Shown: piece after piece, positions 7,328 to 14,273 of the stretch
Layout: each line of letters opens with the position of its first letter
Numbering within the stretch: position 1 is the stretch's first letter
Assembly (NCBI GenBank): GCA_030706105.1
Contig: JAUZPC010000009.1
Location: 1-21,967 of the forward strand
Reading direction: 5' to 3'
From: Bacteroidota bacterium
GTDB taxonomy: Bacteria > Bacteroidota > Ignavibacteria > Ignavibacteriales > Ignavibacteriaceae
DNA length: 21,967 nucleotides
Notes under the pieces: model-generated
What the model was told of the DNA's origin: nothing
Databases searched by the model: none
Seen by the model: only the letters and a program-made list of their open reading frames with translations
Translations under genes and position numbers: made by a program

Positions 7328-9238
7328 TTAAATCTTCTTAACTTCAACGTACCATTCGCTTGAGTCTTTTAAAAGCTCATTTAATCTTGATACAAGCTTA
7401 TGCGGATCTTCCAAGGAACCTTCCAGAAGCAATGCCGACTCAAATAATTGGTCAGTAACAAGGTTTATGTATTTATCATTACTGTCGGCTTTAAATACTT
7501 TAAGTAAGTTTCTAATCAATGCATGGTCTTTGTTGATTTCAAATATTTTTTTCTGCATACCGATCTCTTTATTACTAAGGCGCATCAGTCTTTGCATTGT
7601 GGAAGATATTGAACTGTCCGGACTTATCAGACAAGCAGGGCTGTCAACCAAACGTTCTGATGCTCTCACTTCTTCAACTTTATCTTTTAAAATATCTTTC
7701 ATCTTTGAAAGCAGACTATCAAACTGTAAACTATCATCTTTGCTTAATTCAACCGGTTTTTCTTTTTCTATTTTGTCTGCAAGCTTCTCAATAGATTTTA
7801 GATCAGCAGTATCAATTGATTTGAAATCATAGTCCTTATATTTTCTAATTGAGCTTAAAACAAATTCATCCAGAGGATCAGACAGGAAAAGGACTTCAAG
7901 TCCTTTGTTCTTAAAGATTTCAAGCTGAGGAGAAGATATAATAGAGTCACGGCTGGTGCCTAATGCATAATAGATTTCCTTTTGTTCATTTTGCAGCCTG
8001 CCTGTATAATCTTCAAGCGATGTAAGCCCGTTTTCATCTTCATTTGCAGAAGAATTAAATCTAAGCAGTTCCATATATTTGTCAGCATTCAGGAAATCAG
8101 AATAACCAAGTTTAAATACTCTGTTATATTCTTTCCAGAAGGCGGCATATTCTTCAGGTTTTTCTTTAGCTTTTTTCTGCAGATAAGAATAAACCTGAGC
8201 AGTTATGTTCTTTGATATTTTACCAAAAACAGAATTTTCCTGAAGGGTTTCTCTTGAAATATTAAGTGGTAAATCTTCGGAATCGACTACGCCTTTTACA
8301 AAGCCCAGATATTCAGGGAGAATATCTTTATTCTTATGCTGTATAAGAACTCTTCTTACATACAGATCCAATCCATATTCTTCACGGGACATTCTGAAGA
8401 ATTCATTTTCTTTCTTGGGAATAAAAAGGAGACTATAATACTGTATAGGAGCATCAACTGAAGCATGCAGTATATCCATCGGCTCTTCGCTGTCATATGT
8501 TAAGAACTTATAAAACTCATTGTATTCTTCTGAAGTGATGGAAGATTTTGGTTCTCTCCATAAAGCTTTAATATTATTTACTTTATCATTCTCTAAGAAA
8601 ATAGGGAAAGAAATAAAGTTAGAATACTTTTTAATTACTCCTTCAATTCTATACTTTTCAGCAAATTCCTTTGCATCTTCTTTTAAATGGACTTCAATGG
8701 TAGTACCGCGTTTAATTGTATCTTCAATTTCAACTATCTCAAAATCGCCTAATCCCTCAGAGGACCATTTCATTGGTTTTTCACCCGGTTTAAAAGATTG
8801 AGTAGTAATGTCAACTCTTTCTGCTGCCATAAAAACAGAATAAAAACCTACACCAAACCTGCCTATAATATTAGCTGCATCGGATTTATTGTCGGCTATC
8901 ATTTTCAGGAAATCGGCTGAGCCTGATTTTGCAATAGTACCAATGTTATCAATCAAATCATCTTTGGTCATACCGATACCGGTATCGGCAATAGTTAATA
9001 ATTTTTTCTTTTCATCAAAGGTAATTTTAATTTCTAATGGTATATCTTTATCTAAAATCTCAGAGCCCTTAGTAATTTCAAATCTCAACTTGTCTAATGC
9101 ATCAGAAGCGTTAGAAATAAGTTCACGTAAGAAAATTTCCCTGCTGGTATATAAAGAGTGTACCAGAATATCTAGCAACTGCTTAATTTCAGCTTTAAAT
9201 TGATATTTTGATGAATGTTCTTGTTCTGTACTGCCCAT
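7328..9238 (-). CDS. htpG: Molecular chaperone HtpG (bacterial Hsp90)
   Basis: 636 residues, full length for the family. HtpG is a cytosolic dimeric ATP-dependent chaperone. The N-terminal GHKL ATPase elements are intact: E39 and N43 in L-R-E-L-I-S-N-A-S-D-A, D85 in A-D-T-G-I-G-M, and the lid/glycine loop G-R-F-G-V-G-F-Y-S (126-134). The middle-domain signature N-I-S-R-E-T-L-Q and the C-terminal dimerisation region are present. The ATG at 9238 has AAGGAG 11 bases upstream. That Shine-Dalgarno site lies inside a small palindrome (AAGGAG-A-CTCCTT) that could mask it. It begins 20 bases after the J-protein gene, so the two are almost certainly co-transcribed. Transcription ends at the hairpin at 7274-7306. 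Confidence 0.97.
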   Translation of the reverse strand: MGSTEQEHSSKYQFKAEIKQLLDILVHSLYTSREIFLRELISNASDALDKLRFEITKGSEILDKDIPLEIKITFDEKKKLLTIADTGIGMTKDDLIDNIGTIAKSGSADFLKMIADNKSDAANIIGRFGVGFYSVFMAAERVDITTQSFKPGEKPMKWSSEGLGDFEIVEIEDTIKRGTTIEVHLKEDAKEFAEKYRIEGVIKKYSNFISFPIFLENDKVNNIKALWREPKSSITSEEYNEFYKFLTYDSEEPMDILHASVDAPIQYYSLLFIPKKENEFFRMSREEYGLDLYVRRVLIQHKNKDILPEYLGFVKGVVDSEDLPLNISRETLQENSVFGKISKNITAQVYSYLQKKAKEKPEEYAAFWKEYNRVFKLGYSDFLNADKYMELLRFNSSANEDENGLTSLEDYTGRLQNEQKEIYYALGTSRDSIISSPQLEIFKNKGLEVLFLSDPLDEFVLSSIRKYKDYDFKSIDTADLKSIEKLADKIEKEKPVELSKDDSLQFDSLLSKMKDILKDKVEEVRASERLVDSPACLISPDSSISSTMQRLMRLSNKEIGMQKKIFEINKDHALIRNLLKVFKADSNDKYINLVTDQLFESALLLEGSLEDPHKLVSRLNELLKDSSEWYVEVKKI

Positions 9239-9258
9239 TTTAAGGAGTCTCCTTTAAT

Positions 9259-10197
9259 CTATTTATTTTTATTTGCTATATTTTTTAAAATACTTTTATC
9301 GTCTTGTGAAATATTTTTAGGTAAAATAATAAGTAATTTTATATACAAATCACCTCTGAAAGATCCGTCTTCATTATACATCCCCAAACCTTTCAGGCGT
9401 AAGGTCTTGCCGGAATCAGTTTCGGGATCTATGTTGATACTAATAGTTTTACCGTCAATAATTTTGATATGTTTTTTGCCGCCCAGCATTGCAGTAAAAA
9501 GATCTATTTTTTCTTCAACAAAAAGGTCAAGCCCATCTCGCTTAAAATAATCATGCTCTGCAATTTTAATTTTTAGATATAAATCCCCTTTATCGGAGCC
9601 ATATCTGCCTGTGGGTGCCTGGTATTTAAGTCTAAGTTTTTTACCGTCCTCTATTCCTCTTGGGATTTTAACTTTAATTATTTTACCTTCTACTGAAATT
9701 TCCTTTTCACCGCCGGTAAATACCTCTTCAAGAGTAAGAAGCAGTTCAACCTCAACATCATCTCCCCGTTTGTGTGTACCGGATTTAGCAGAACGCCTTC
9801 CTGAGTATGGCCTTTCTGCCCCGCCTTGCGCGCCACCGAAAATAGAACTGAAAATATCTTTATATCCCATATTGTTGAATAAATCGCTAAAAGAACCTTC
9901 AAAGTTGGCGGACTGCCCTCTTTGATTTTGGAAATTCTGGAACCAATCCCCACCCTGGCCGGCTTGCTGGTATCTCTGCCAATTACTTGCCAGTTTATCA
10001 TAATCTTTGCGCTTCTCTTTATCGCCTATTACGCCATAAGCTTCACTTATTTCTTTGAACCTTTCTTCGGCCTCTTTATTACCAGGATTCTTATCCGGAT
10101 GATATTTTTTAGCGAGCTGACGATAAACCTTTTTGATTTCAACGTCAGTAGCATCTTTATCTACGCCCAACACTTTATAATAGTCTTTAAAATCCAT
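9259..10197 (-). CDS. cbpA: J-domain co-chaperone, CbpA-type (no zinc finger)
   Basis: 312 residues from the ATG at 10197, chosen because it gives the standard [12 protein letters not shown] start and has AGGAA 5 bases upstream; an in-frame start at 10239 would add 14 unsupported residues. The J domain (1-70) has the essential H-P-D at 33-35 that stimulates DnaK ATPase. A Gly/Phe-rich linker follows at about 75-130, then two DnaJ C-terminal substrate-binding domains. The four CxxCxGxG zinc motifs of true DnaJ are absent and the protein has almost no cysteine, which places it with CbpA (about 306 residues). It is followed by htpG after 20 bases. A hairpin just upstream (10239-10267) separates it from the hsp20 pair. 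Confidence 0.9.
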   Translation of the reverse strand: MDFKDYYKVLGVDKDATDVEIKKVYRQLAKKYHPDKNPGNKEAEERFKEISEAYGVIGDKEKRKDYDKLASNWQRYQQAGQGGDWFQNFQNQRGQSANFEGSFSDLFNNMGYKDIFSSIFGGAQGGAERPYSGRRSAKSGTHKRGDDVEVELLLTLEEVFTGGEKEISVEGKIIKVKIPRGIEDGKKLRLKYQAPTGRYGSDKGDLYLKIKIAEHDYFKRDGLDLFVEEKIDLFTAMLGGKKHIKIIDGKTISINIDPETDSGKTLRLKGLGMYNEDGSFRGDLYIKLLIILPKNISQDDKSILKNIANKNK

Positions 10198-10238
10198 ATA
10201 AGTTCCTGAAATAATAATATTACTAATACAAAAATACA

Positions 10239-10267
10239 AAAAGGGTAACTTAAACAGCTACCCTTTT
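10239..10267 (-). terminator. Hairpin between hsp20 and J-protein genes (terminator or attenuator)
   Basis: AAAAGGGTA (10239-10247) pairs with TACCCTTTT (10259-10267), loop 11 bases. On the minus strand a T-rich tail follows. It is 18 bases after the hsp20 stop and about 40 bases before the J-protein start, so it should cut or reduce readthrough from the hsp20 pair into cbpA-htpG. Confidence 0.7.
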
Positions 10268-10285
10268 GTGTGATCTTAGAAAATA

Positions 10286-10750
10286 TTATTTCACTTTAAT
10301 TTGAAGTTGTTTTGGCTTAGCTTCCTCAGATTTCGGGATTGTAATTTCTAACTGACCATTAGAGAACTCAGCTTCAATTTTATCAGAATGTATCTGCTGA
10401 GGCAAAGTAAATGATCTATAGAATTTACCGTATGTTCTTTCTACTCTATGGAACTTTGCATCTTTTGTTTCCTTCTCACTCTTCCTTTCACCGCTAATAG
10501 CCAAAGAGCCATTTTCATAAGATATCTTTAGATCATCTTTTGCAACACCGGGAAGGTCTACTTTTACTGAATAATTATTTTCATCTTCATATATATCGGT
10601 TAACGGAGCCCACACAGCGTTTTCCATCTCCTCGGTGATTGCATTAGATTTTCTAAATCCGAAAGTATTATCGAACTCGTTGAAAAGTTTTGATATTTCT
10701 TTTTCAAAACTTAACAAATCTCTTACGGGATTAAATTTAACTATTGACAT
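10286..10750 (-). CDS. Small heat-shock protein Hsp20 (longer paralogue)
   Basis: 154 residues from the ATG at 10750. A GGAGG site sits 5 bases upstream, and the earlier in-frame TTG at 10762 overlaps that site, so ATG 10750 is the start. The N-terminal arm (M-S-I-V-K-F-N-P-V-R-D-L) is typical of class A bacterial small heat-shock proteins. The alpha-crystallin domain spans about 45-145, with V-D-L-P-G-V (consensus D-x-P-G), the G-x-L motif N-G-Q-L-E-I, and a C-terminal I-x-V/I-type tail (Q-I-K-V-K). It acts as an ATP-independent holdase in the cytoplasm, passing clients to DnaK and ClpB. It lies 39 bases after the other hsp20 gene, in one operon. Confidence 0.95.
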   Translation of the reverse strand: MSIVKFNPVRDLLSFEKEISKLFNEFDNTFGFRKSNAITEEMENAVWAPLTDIYEDENNYSVKVDLPGVAKDDLKISYENGSLAISGERKSEKETKDAKFHRVERTYGKFYRSFTLPQQIHSDKIEAEFSNGQLEITIPKSEEAKPKQLQIKVK

Positions 10751-10789
10751 ATTTTCCTCCAATAAGTTTTATTTTATAATTATAGTTAA

Positions 10790-11170
10790 TTATTTGATAG
10801 AGATAGTTTTTGCTTTAACTCTATCATTTTTAGGCAATAAAACAGAGAGCTGTCCATTTTCCATTGAAGCTTCAATTTTATCGCTATCAATACTGTTTGA
10901 TAATTTGAATTTCCTGAAATAGTTGCCGCAAGATGTTTCTTTAAGCACATATTTTTTATTTATATTTGTATTCTCCACACGCCCATAAATTGTGAGGAAG
11001 CTATCTTCATACTTAATATTGATGTTTGATTTACTTACTCCCGGCATGTCTGCAACTAAAGTAAAATCATTTTCAGTTTCATAAATATTTACCAGCGGGG
11101 TAATTAAAACTTCATTTTCAAAATCCGGTTCTACTACTTTAGTTTCCACATTCTCTTTTACATCTATCAT
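10790..11170 (-). CDS. Small heat-shock protein Hsp20 (short paralogue), first gene of chaperone cluster
   Basis: 126 residues. The alpha-crystallin domain takes up most of the protein: A-D-M-P-G-V at about 39-44, M-E-N-G-Q-L-S-V near the end, and a terminal I-S-I that fits the I-x-I oligomerisation motif. The N-terminal arm is much shorter than in the neighbour, so the two may co-assemble or prefer different clients (inference). AAGGAG is 7 bases before the ATG. The candidate sigma-54 element at 11220-11235 lies about 50 bases upstream. No CIRCE operator (TTAGCACTC-N9-GAGTGCTAA) is visible, so HrcA control is not supported. Confidence 0.93.
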   Translation of the reverse strand: MIDVKENVETKVVEPDFENEVLITPLVNIYETENDFTLVADMPGVSKSNINIKYEDSFLTIYGRVENTNINKKYVLKETSCGNYFRKFKLSNSIDSDKIEASMENGQLSVLLPKNDRVKAKTISIK

Positions 11171-11219
11171 TTTCGTTCTCCTTAGTTTTTCGTTATCTTG
11201 ACAATTTTACATAAGGATA

Positions 11220-11235
11220 TTCAAACCGTGTGCCA
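11220..11235 (-). promoter_or_regulatory. Candidate sigma-54 (-24/-12) promoter of the hsp20 operon
   Basis: The minus strand reads TGGCACACGGTTTGAA, against the RpoN consensus TGGCAC-N5-TTGCA. The -24 half is perfect and GG is 10 bases from the -12 G, the required spacing. The one serious departure is A for C in the -12 GC. The predicted start leaves a leader of about 38 bases to the ATG at 11170. Confidence 0.45.
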
Positions 11236-11296
11236 ATTCTATTTTGCGGAATTTTTCACCTTTTTACTTTTGCGGGAAATCTGATTTGGCAGAGTG

Positions 11297-11327
11297 TTCT
11301 GAAATGTTGTCAGTACGTATTTCGGAA
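11297..11327. promoter_or_regulatory. Imperfect dyad upstream of hsp20 promoter
   Basis: TTCTGAAAT (11297-11305) and ATTTCGGAA (11319-11327) are inverted copies with one mismatch, separated by 13 bases. The dyad lies about 60-110 bases upstream of the sigma-54-like element, the range where enhancer-binding proteins usually sit. It could equally be part of a dispersed repeat. Confidence 0.3.
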
Positions 11328-11367
11328 TGGCAAAGAAATGCAAAAAATGACAAAGAGGAGAATGGGC

Positions 11368-11395
11368 AATTAACAATTAACGATTAACAATTAAC
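11368..11395. repeat. Four tandem 7-base AATTAAC units
   Basis: Units start at 11368, 11375, 11382 (GATTAAC) and 11389. This simple tandem repeat lies just left of the G/C-richer repeat segment and may mark the edge of an inserted element. Confidence 0.75.
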
Positions 11396-11500
11396 AACGG
11401 AAAACAATTCCTCATTATATCAGGCCCTGGTAAAGTCTTTGCATGGACAGGTATGACCGGCTACAAGTCCGTGCTGTCAAGGCGTGGGGGTTTTTGTTCT

Positions 11501-11566
11501 GGATTCGGATCGAATGGCATACTGCTTCTTTGACCATGCTCCAAAGGACTTTGTCATTCCGAATCC
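11501..11566. repeat. Inverted repeat within dispersed-repeat-like segment
   Basis: GGATTCGG at 11501-11508 is the exact reverse complement of 11559-11566. The match extends through AATGGCA / TGTCATT with a 4-base insertion in the left arm. The right arm continues into a GAGGAATCTG tail, the style of short repeats scattered in many genomes of this group. The segment may be folded DNA or RNA without coding function. Confidence 0.5.
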
Positions 11567-11622
11567 GGTCTCGGGGGAGGAATCTGTTATTACTCTTATA
11601 TAATAAATCTTGCCCCATAATC

Positions 11623-11709
11623 GATCAATCGTTTATGACTATATGCTGCTTTGAAAAGAATTCTTTAACACTAAGAATATAATATATATTTATTCCATTA
11701 CGATTGATC
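11623..11709. repeat. 10-bp inverted pair flanking an A/T-rich segment
   Basis: GATCAATCGT (11623-11632) and ACGATTGATC (11700-11709) are perfect inverted copies enclosing 67 bases. A perfect 12-base palindrome, AAAGAATTCTTT, lies inside at 11655-11666. No transposase is present; the pair could be the ends of a tiny decayed element. Confidence 0.4.
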
Positions 11710-12000
11710 TTCATTATGCCTGCCACTATGTGGGGCTAAAAATAAGGGGAAGCTACTGATTCTCCCTGCTATTTAGTTATTCACCCGTAATTGTAAACTT
11801 CCTTTATTGGTGACTTATTACTTTATACCCCCCGAAACAATTCTATGTACTTATCCAAAAAAAGGACACATCAAAAAAAACTACGTATTTTATAAGAGTT
11901 ATCCTGCATTATTTTTAGATAATTTTATACATTTTTTGGATTTTTTTTGTGATTAATTTCAAAATTACCCTATTTTCAATCAAATTCTTAGGGCCATTCG

Positions 12001-12016
12001 TGGCATTGTACTTGCA
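12001..12016 (+). promoter_or_regulatory. Sigma-54 (-24/-12) promoter of the lipoprotein gene
   Basis: The sequence TGGCATTGTACTTGCA has TGGCA at -24, a perfect TTGCA at -12, and exactly 10 bases between GG and GC, matching the RpoN consensus TGGCAC-N5-TTGCA. The predicted transcript start near 12027 leaves a leader of about 25 bases before the ATG at 12052. Sigma-54 promoters need an ATP-dependent activator bound upstream; the activator gene is not in the window. Confidence 0.65.
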
Positions 12017-12051
12017 TCACAATATTAACTATTTTCCCAACAGGTTTTACA

Positions 12052-13191
12052 ATGAAATATACAATAATATTGGCTATACTATTAAGCTTTATAATTATAT
12101 CATGCAACAGCAGCTCCTCTGATCCGGTTTCTACAACTACTCCCGTAGGAACATTTAAAGTATCCGGCAAAATAACGGCAGATGGAATACCAGTTTCCGG
12201 CGCCACAGTTCAAATTGGTGATGTTTTTAATTGGAAAGCAACTACAGATGCTGATGGTAAATTTACAATTACAAATGTTGCACAGGGGGAATACTATTTT
12301 AAAGCTGAAAAAAAAATGGATAACGACAGAACTATCTTTAAGAAAAGTAAAGTATCGCTGCAGAATGAGGTAACCGATTTAGGTGAAATAAAGCTCCCGA
12401 AATCAATTTCACTATATGATCTTGACACTACAAATCTTTCTCAGCACTCGATCAGGATTACTTGGTCAAAATCATCCGACCCTGATTTTGTTGAATATAA
12501 ACTGTACAGGCATAATGATCCGGGATTAGATGAAAACACAGGTGAATTAATCTACGTATCGACTAACGTTAATGATACAATATTTACGGACAATGATTTC
12601 AGAACGGGTATTTCTCTCTACTATAGAACTTACGCACTTACATCCGGAGATCGATATTCAGGAACAAATTTAAAGTTTGCTAATATTGCAGAAATAAATC
12701 TAATTGTTAACGGCAGTTTTGAATCATCAAGCGATGGTGTTTCTCCTGATTTTTGGTTAAAAAATATAGTTGGTAATCCAACATTTAATTATTTTACTGT
12801 CAGTCCGGCTGCAAAGCACAGCGGTAATAACGGATTATTGATTAGCTACAATGAGACACAGGCAAATCCTCCAGCAGGGCAAGCCGGATGGGGGGGATTA
12901 ATCCAGACTTTAGCAACCGGTTCATTTAAACCGAATGAAATTTATGCTTTGTCATTCTGGGCAAAATCAATAACCGGCAGTATACAGGTAAGATTATTTA
13001 AAAATGGAATGACAGATAATCCAATTATTAGCTATGTAGTACCAAGCGGTCAGGACTGGGAATTGCACACTTTCTATTTTACATACACGTCAGATATTAA
13101 TTATTATGAAATTTGGATAAACACCAAGCAGGCTCTTTCTAATGCAGGTATGGTTACTGCTTACCTGGATGACATGAAAATTATTAAATAG
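12052..13191 (+). CDS. Lipoprotein with carboxypeptidase-regulatory-like, FnIII-like and CBM-like domains
   Basis: 379 residues. The signal peptide ends in a lipobox I-I-S-C with Cys18 as the lipidation site, followed by a Ser-rich tether; Asp does not follow the Cys, so outer-membrane placement is likely. Residues about 35-110 look like a CarboxypepD_reg beta-sandwich (V-S-G-K-I-T-A-D-G-I-P-V-S-G-A-T-V and T-D-A-D-G-K-F-T-I). Residues about 115-215 resemble a fibronectin type III module (I-R-I-T-W-S-K-S-S-D-P-D-F-V-E-Y-K-L-Y-R). The last 160 residues start N-L-I-V-N-G-S-F-E-S and end in Y-L-D-D-M-K-I-I-K, the frame of CenC-like carbohydrate-binding domains. No catalytic motif is seen, so a surface glycan-binding role is inference. 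The sigma-54 promoter at 12001 drives it, and a terminator follows at 13218-13249. Confidence 0.82.
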   Translation: MKYTIILAILLSFIIISCNSSSSDPVSTTTPVGTFKVSGKITADGIPVSGATVQIGDVFNWKATTDADGKFTITNVAQGEYYFKAEKKMDNDRTIFKKSKVSLQNEVTDLGEIKLPKSISLYDLDTTNLSQHSIRITWSKSSDPDFVEYKLYRHNDPGLDENTGELIYVSTNVNDTIFTDNDFRTGISLYYRTYALTSGDRYSGTNLKFANIAEINLIVNGSFESSSDGVSPDFWLKNIVGNPTFNYFTVSPAAKHSGNNGLLISYNETQANPPAGQAGWGGLIQTLATGSFKPNEIYALSFWAKSITGSIQVRLFKNGMTDNPIISYVVPSGQDWELHTFYFTYTSDINYYEIWINTKQALSNAGMVTAYLDDMKIIK

Positions 13192-13217
13192 TAATAAATT
13201 TTTGCCTCCCCATAAAT

Positions 13218-13249
13218 ACCTCTCTTCTGGCAATCTGCAGAGGAGAGGT
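13218..13249 (+). terminator. Intrinsic terminator after lipoprotein gene
   Basis: ACCTCTCTTCTG (13218-13229) pairs with CAGAGGAGAGGT (13238-13249) over 12 bp with one G-U, loop 8 bases. TTATTTCTATT follows. It separates the lipoprotein gene from the nuclease-amylase pair, so those two need their own promoter. Confidence 0.75.
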
Positions 13250-13409
13250 TTATTTCTATTATCCAACAACTATTTTTTCTATACGCAAAGCGATAAGACT
13301 CTAAACAACTCTCCCCCACCACCAGGATTACTTCTAATTTATTGGACTTAAAATTTGTTAATATTGTTGTAAATTTGAGCTTAAAATTATTACAAATTAT
13401 GGAATTTTG

Positions 13410-14255
13410 ATGAAACAATCCTTACGTAATTATTATTTTTTTATAATAATAATTAGTCTCTTTACTAACAGTACATTCCCTTGGGGAGATGAAGGTCATT
13501 CATTGATAGGACGAATGTCAACTCAATATTTTCCAAAAGCAATGAAGGAATTCACTACTTATAAAGATTATTTAAATGAACACTCAAAAGACCCTGACAG
13601 TCGGAAAAAAGATGATAAATCTGAAGGGATGAAGCACTTTATAGATATTGATTTCTATAAGGAGTTTCAGAACGGCAAGATGGTATTCAGTAAGGATTCT
13701 CTTTTAAAATCCTACACCGAAAAGGATATAAATAAAAATGGTATTTTGCCTTGGGCTACATTAGAAACTTATAATAAGCTTACAAAAGCTTTTAAAGACA
13801 AGAACAAAGATAAAGTACTTTTATATATTACAGATTTAAGCCATTATGTTGGTGATGGACATCAGCCAATGCACTCACTGACAAATTATGATGGTCAATT
13901 ATCCGGTCAAAAGGGACTGCATTTCCGGTATGAAATTACCATGGTTGATGCTAATATTAAAGAACTTGAGACCTCCTTTAAATATAAAGAAGTTGAATAT
14001 GTAGCAAATCCTCTAAATTTTATATTTGCTTATATAACAAATACAAACATACTAAGCAGTATTGTGTTTGATGCCGATACTTATGCATTCAATTTATGCA
14101 AACAGCGCACAGGGGATGAATATTACAGATTACTGTGGTTTAGAACTTCTTATATTACAAAATTAGAAATTAACGACGCTGCTTATGATTTAGCATGTTT
14201 GATATATTCTGCATGGAAAGATGCAGGTAAGCCTTCCTTCAAGAAAATTAAATAA
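13410..14255 (+). CDS. Secreted S1/P1-type zinc nuclease
   Basis: 281 residues from the ATG at 13410 (a TTG directly before it is ignored). A signal peptide precedes W25; in S1/P1 nucleases the mature N-terminal Trp itself binds zinc. The three-zinc ligand set is largely readable: W25 and H30 in W-G-D-E-G-H, H76 in K-H-F-I-D-I-D, H145, D149 and H155 in S-H-Y-V-G-D-G-H-Q-P-M-H, and H171. The usual Asp four residues after that last His is Glu (E175 in H-F-R-Y-E). Family members cut single-stranded DNA and RNA or 3'-nucleotides in the periplasm or outside the cell, plausibly for phosphate or nucleoside scavenging. The GH13 gene starts 18 bases downstream. TAAATTTG at 13370-13377 fits the Bacteroidota -7 motif TAnnTTTG, but no well-spaced -33 element was found. 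Confidence 0.87.
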   Translation: MKQSLRNYYFFIIIISLFTNSTFPWGDEGHSLIGRMSTQYFPKAMKEFTTYKDYLNEHSKDPDSRKKDDKSEGMKHFIDIDFYKEFQNGKMVFSKDSLLKSYTEKDINKNGILPWATLETYNKLTKAFKDKNKDKVLLYITDLSHYVGDGHQPMHSLTNYDGQLSGQKGLHFRYEITMVDANIKELETSFKYKEVEYVANPLNFIFAYITNTNILSSIVFDADTYAFNLCKQRTGDEYYRLLWFRTSYITKLEINDAAYDLACLIYSAWKDAGKPSFKKIK

Positions 14256-14273
14256 TATTAAAATAGGAAAACA

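Larger units (their letters stand above)
11171..12051. other. Gene-poor region with mosaic of short repeats
   Basis: About 880 bases with no credible gene; the short open frames here overlap repeats and have no family character. Contents from left to right: the hsp20 promoter region; an imperfect dyad at 11297-11327; four 7-base AATTAAC-type units at 11368-11395; an inverted pair GGATTCGG/CCGAATCC (11501-11508 and 11559-11566) inside a TGTCATTCCGAA...GAGGAATCTG segment of the style of dispersed repeats; a 10-bp inverted pair at 11623-11632 and 11700-11709; then A/T-rich DNA and the sigma-54 promoter at 12001-12016. Confidence 0.7.

Noticed and set aside
7467..9203. Open frames antisense to htpG
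   Set aside because: They mirror the coding frame of a certain gene, have no family character and no plausible leader.
9690..10001. Overlapping minus-strand frame within the J-protein gene
   Set aside because: It is a frame-shifted shadow of the Gly/Phe-rich region; the J-protein frame is intact across it.
10198..10239. Extended start of the J-protein
   Set aside because: Adds 14 residues before a standard J-domain start; the ATG at 10197 has its own AGGAA site, and the extension runs into the hairpin.
10751..10762. TTG start for the longer hsp20
   Set aside because: It overlaps the GGAGG ribosome-binding site that serves the ATG at 10750.
11171..11260. CIRCE/HrcA operator before hsp20
   Set aside because: No TTAGCACTC/GAGTGCTAA inverted pair is present.
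11328..11341. TGGCAAAGAAATGC as another sigma-54 promoter on the plus strand
   Set aside because: GG to GC spacing is 9 rather than 10 bases, and no gene follows for about 700 bases.
11415..11682. Short open frames on both strands in the gene-poor region
   Set aside because: They cover inverted and dispersed-type repeats, overlap each other on opposite strands, and lack ribosome-binding sites or recognisable features.
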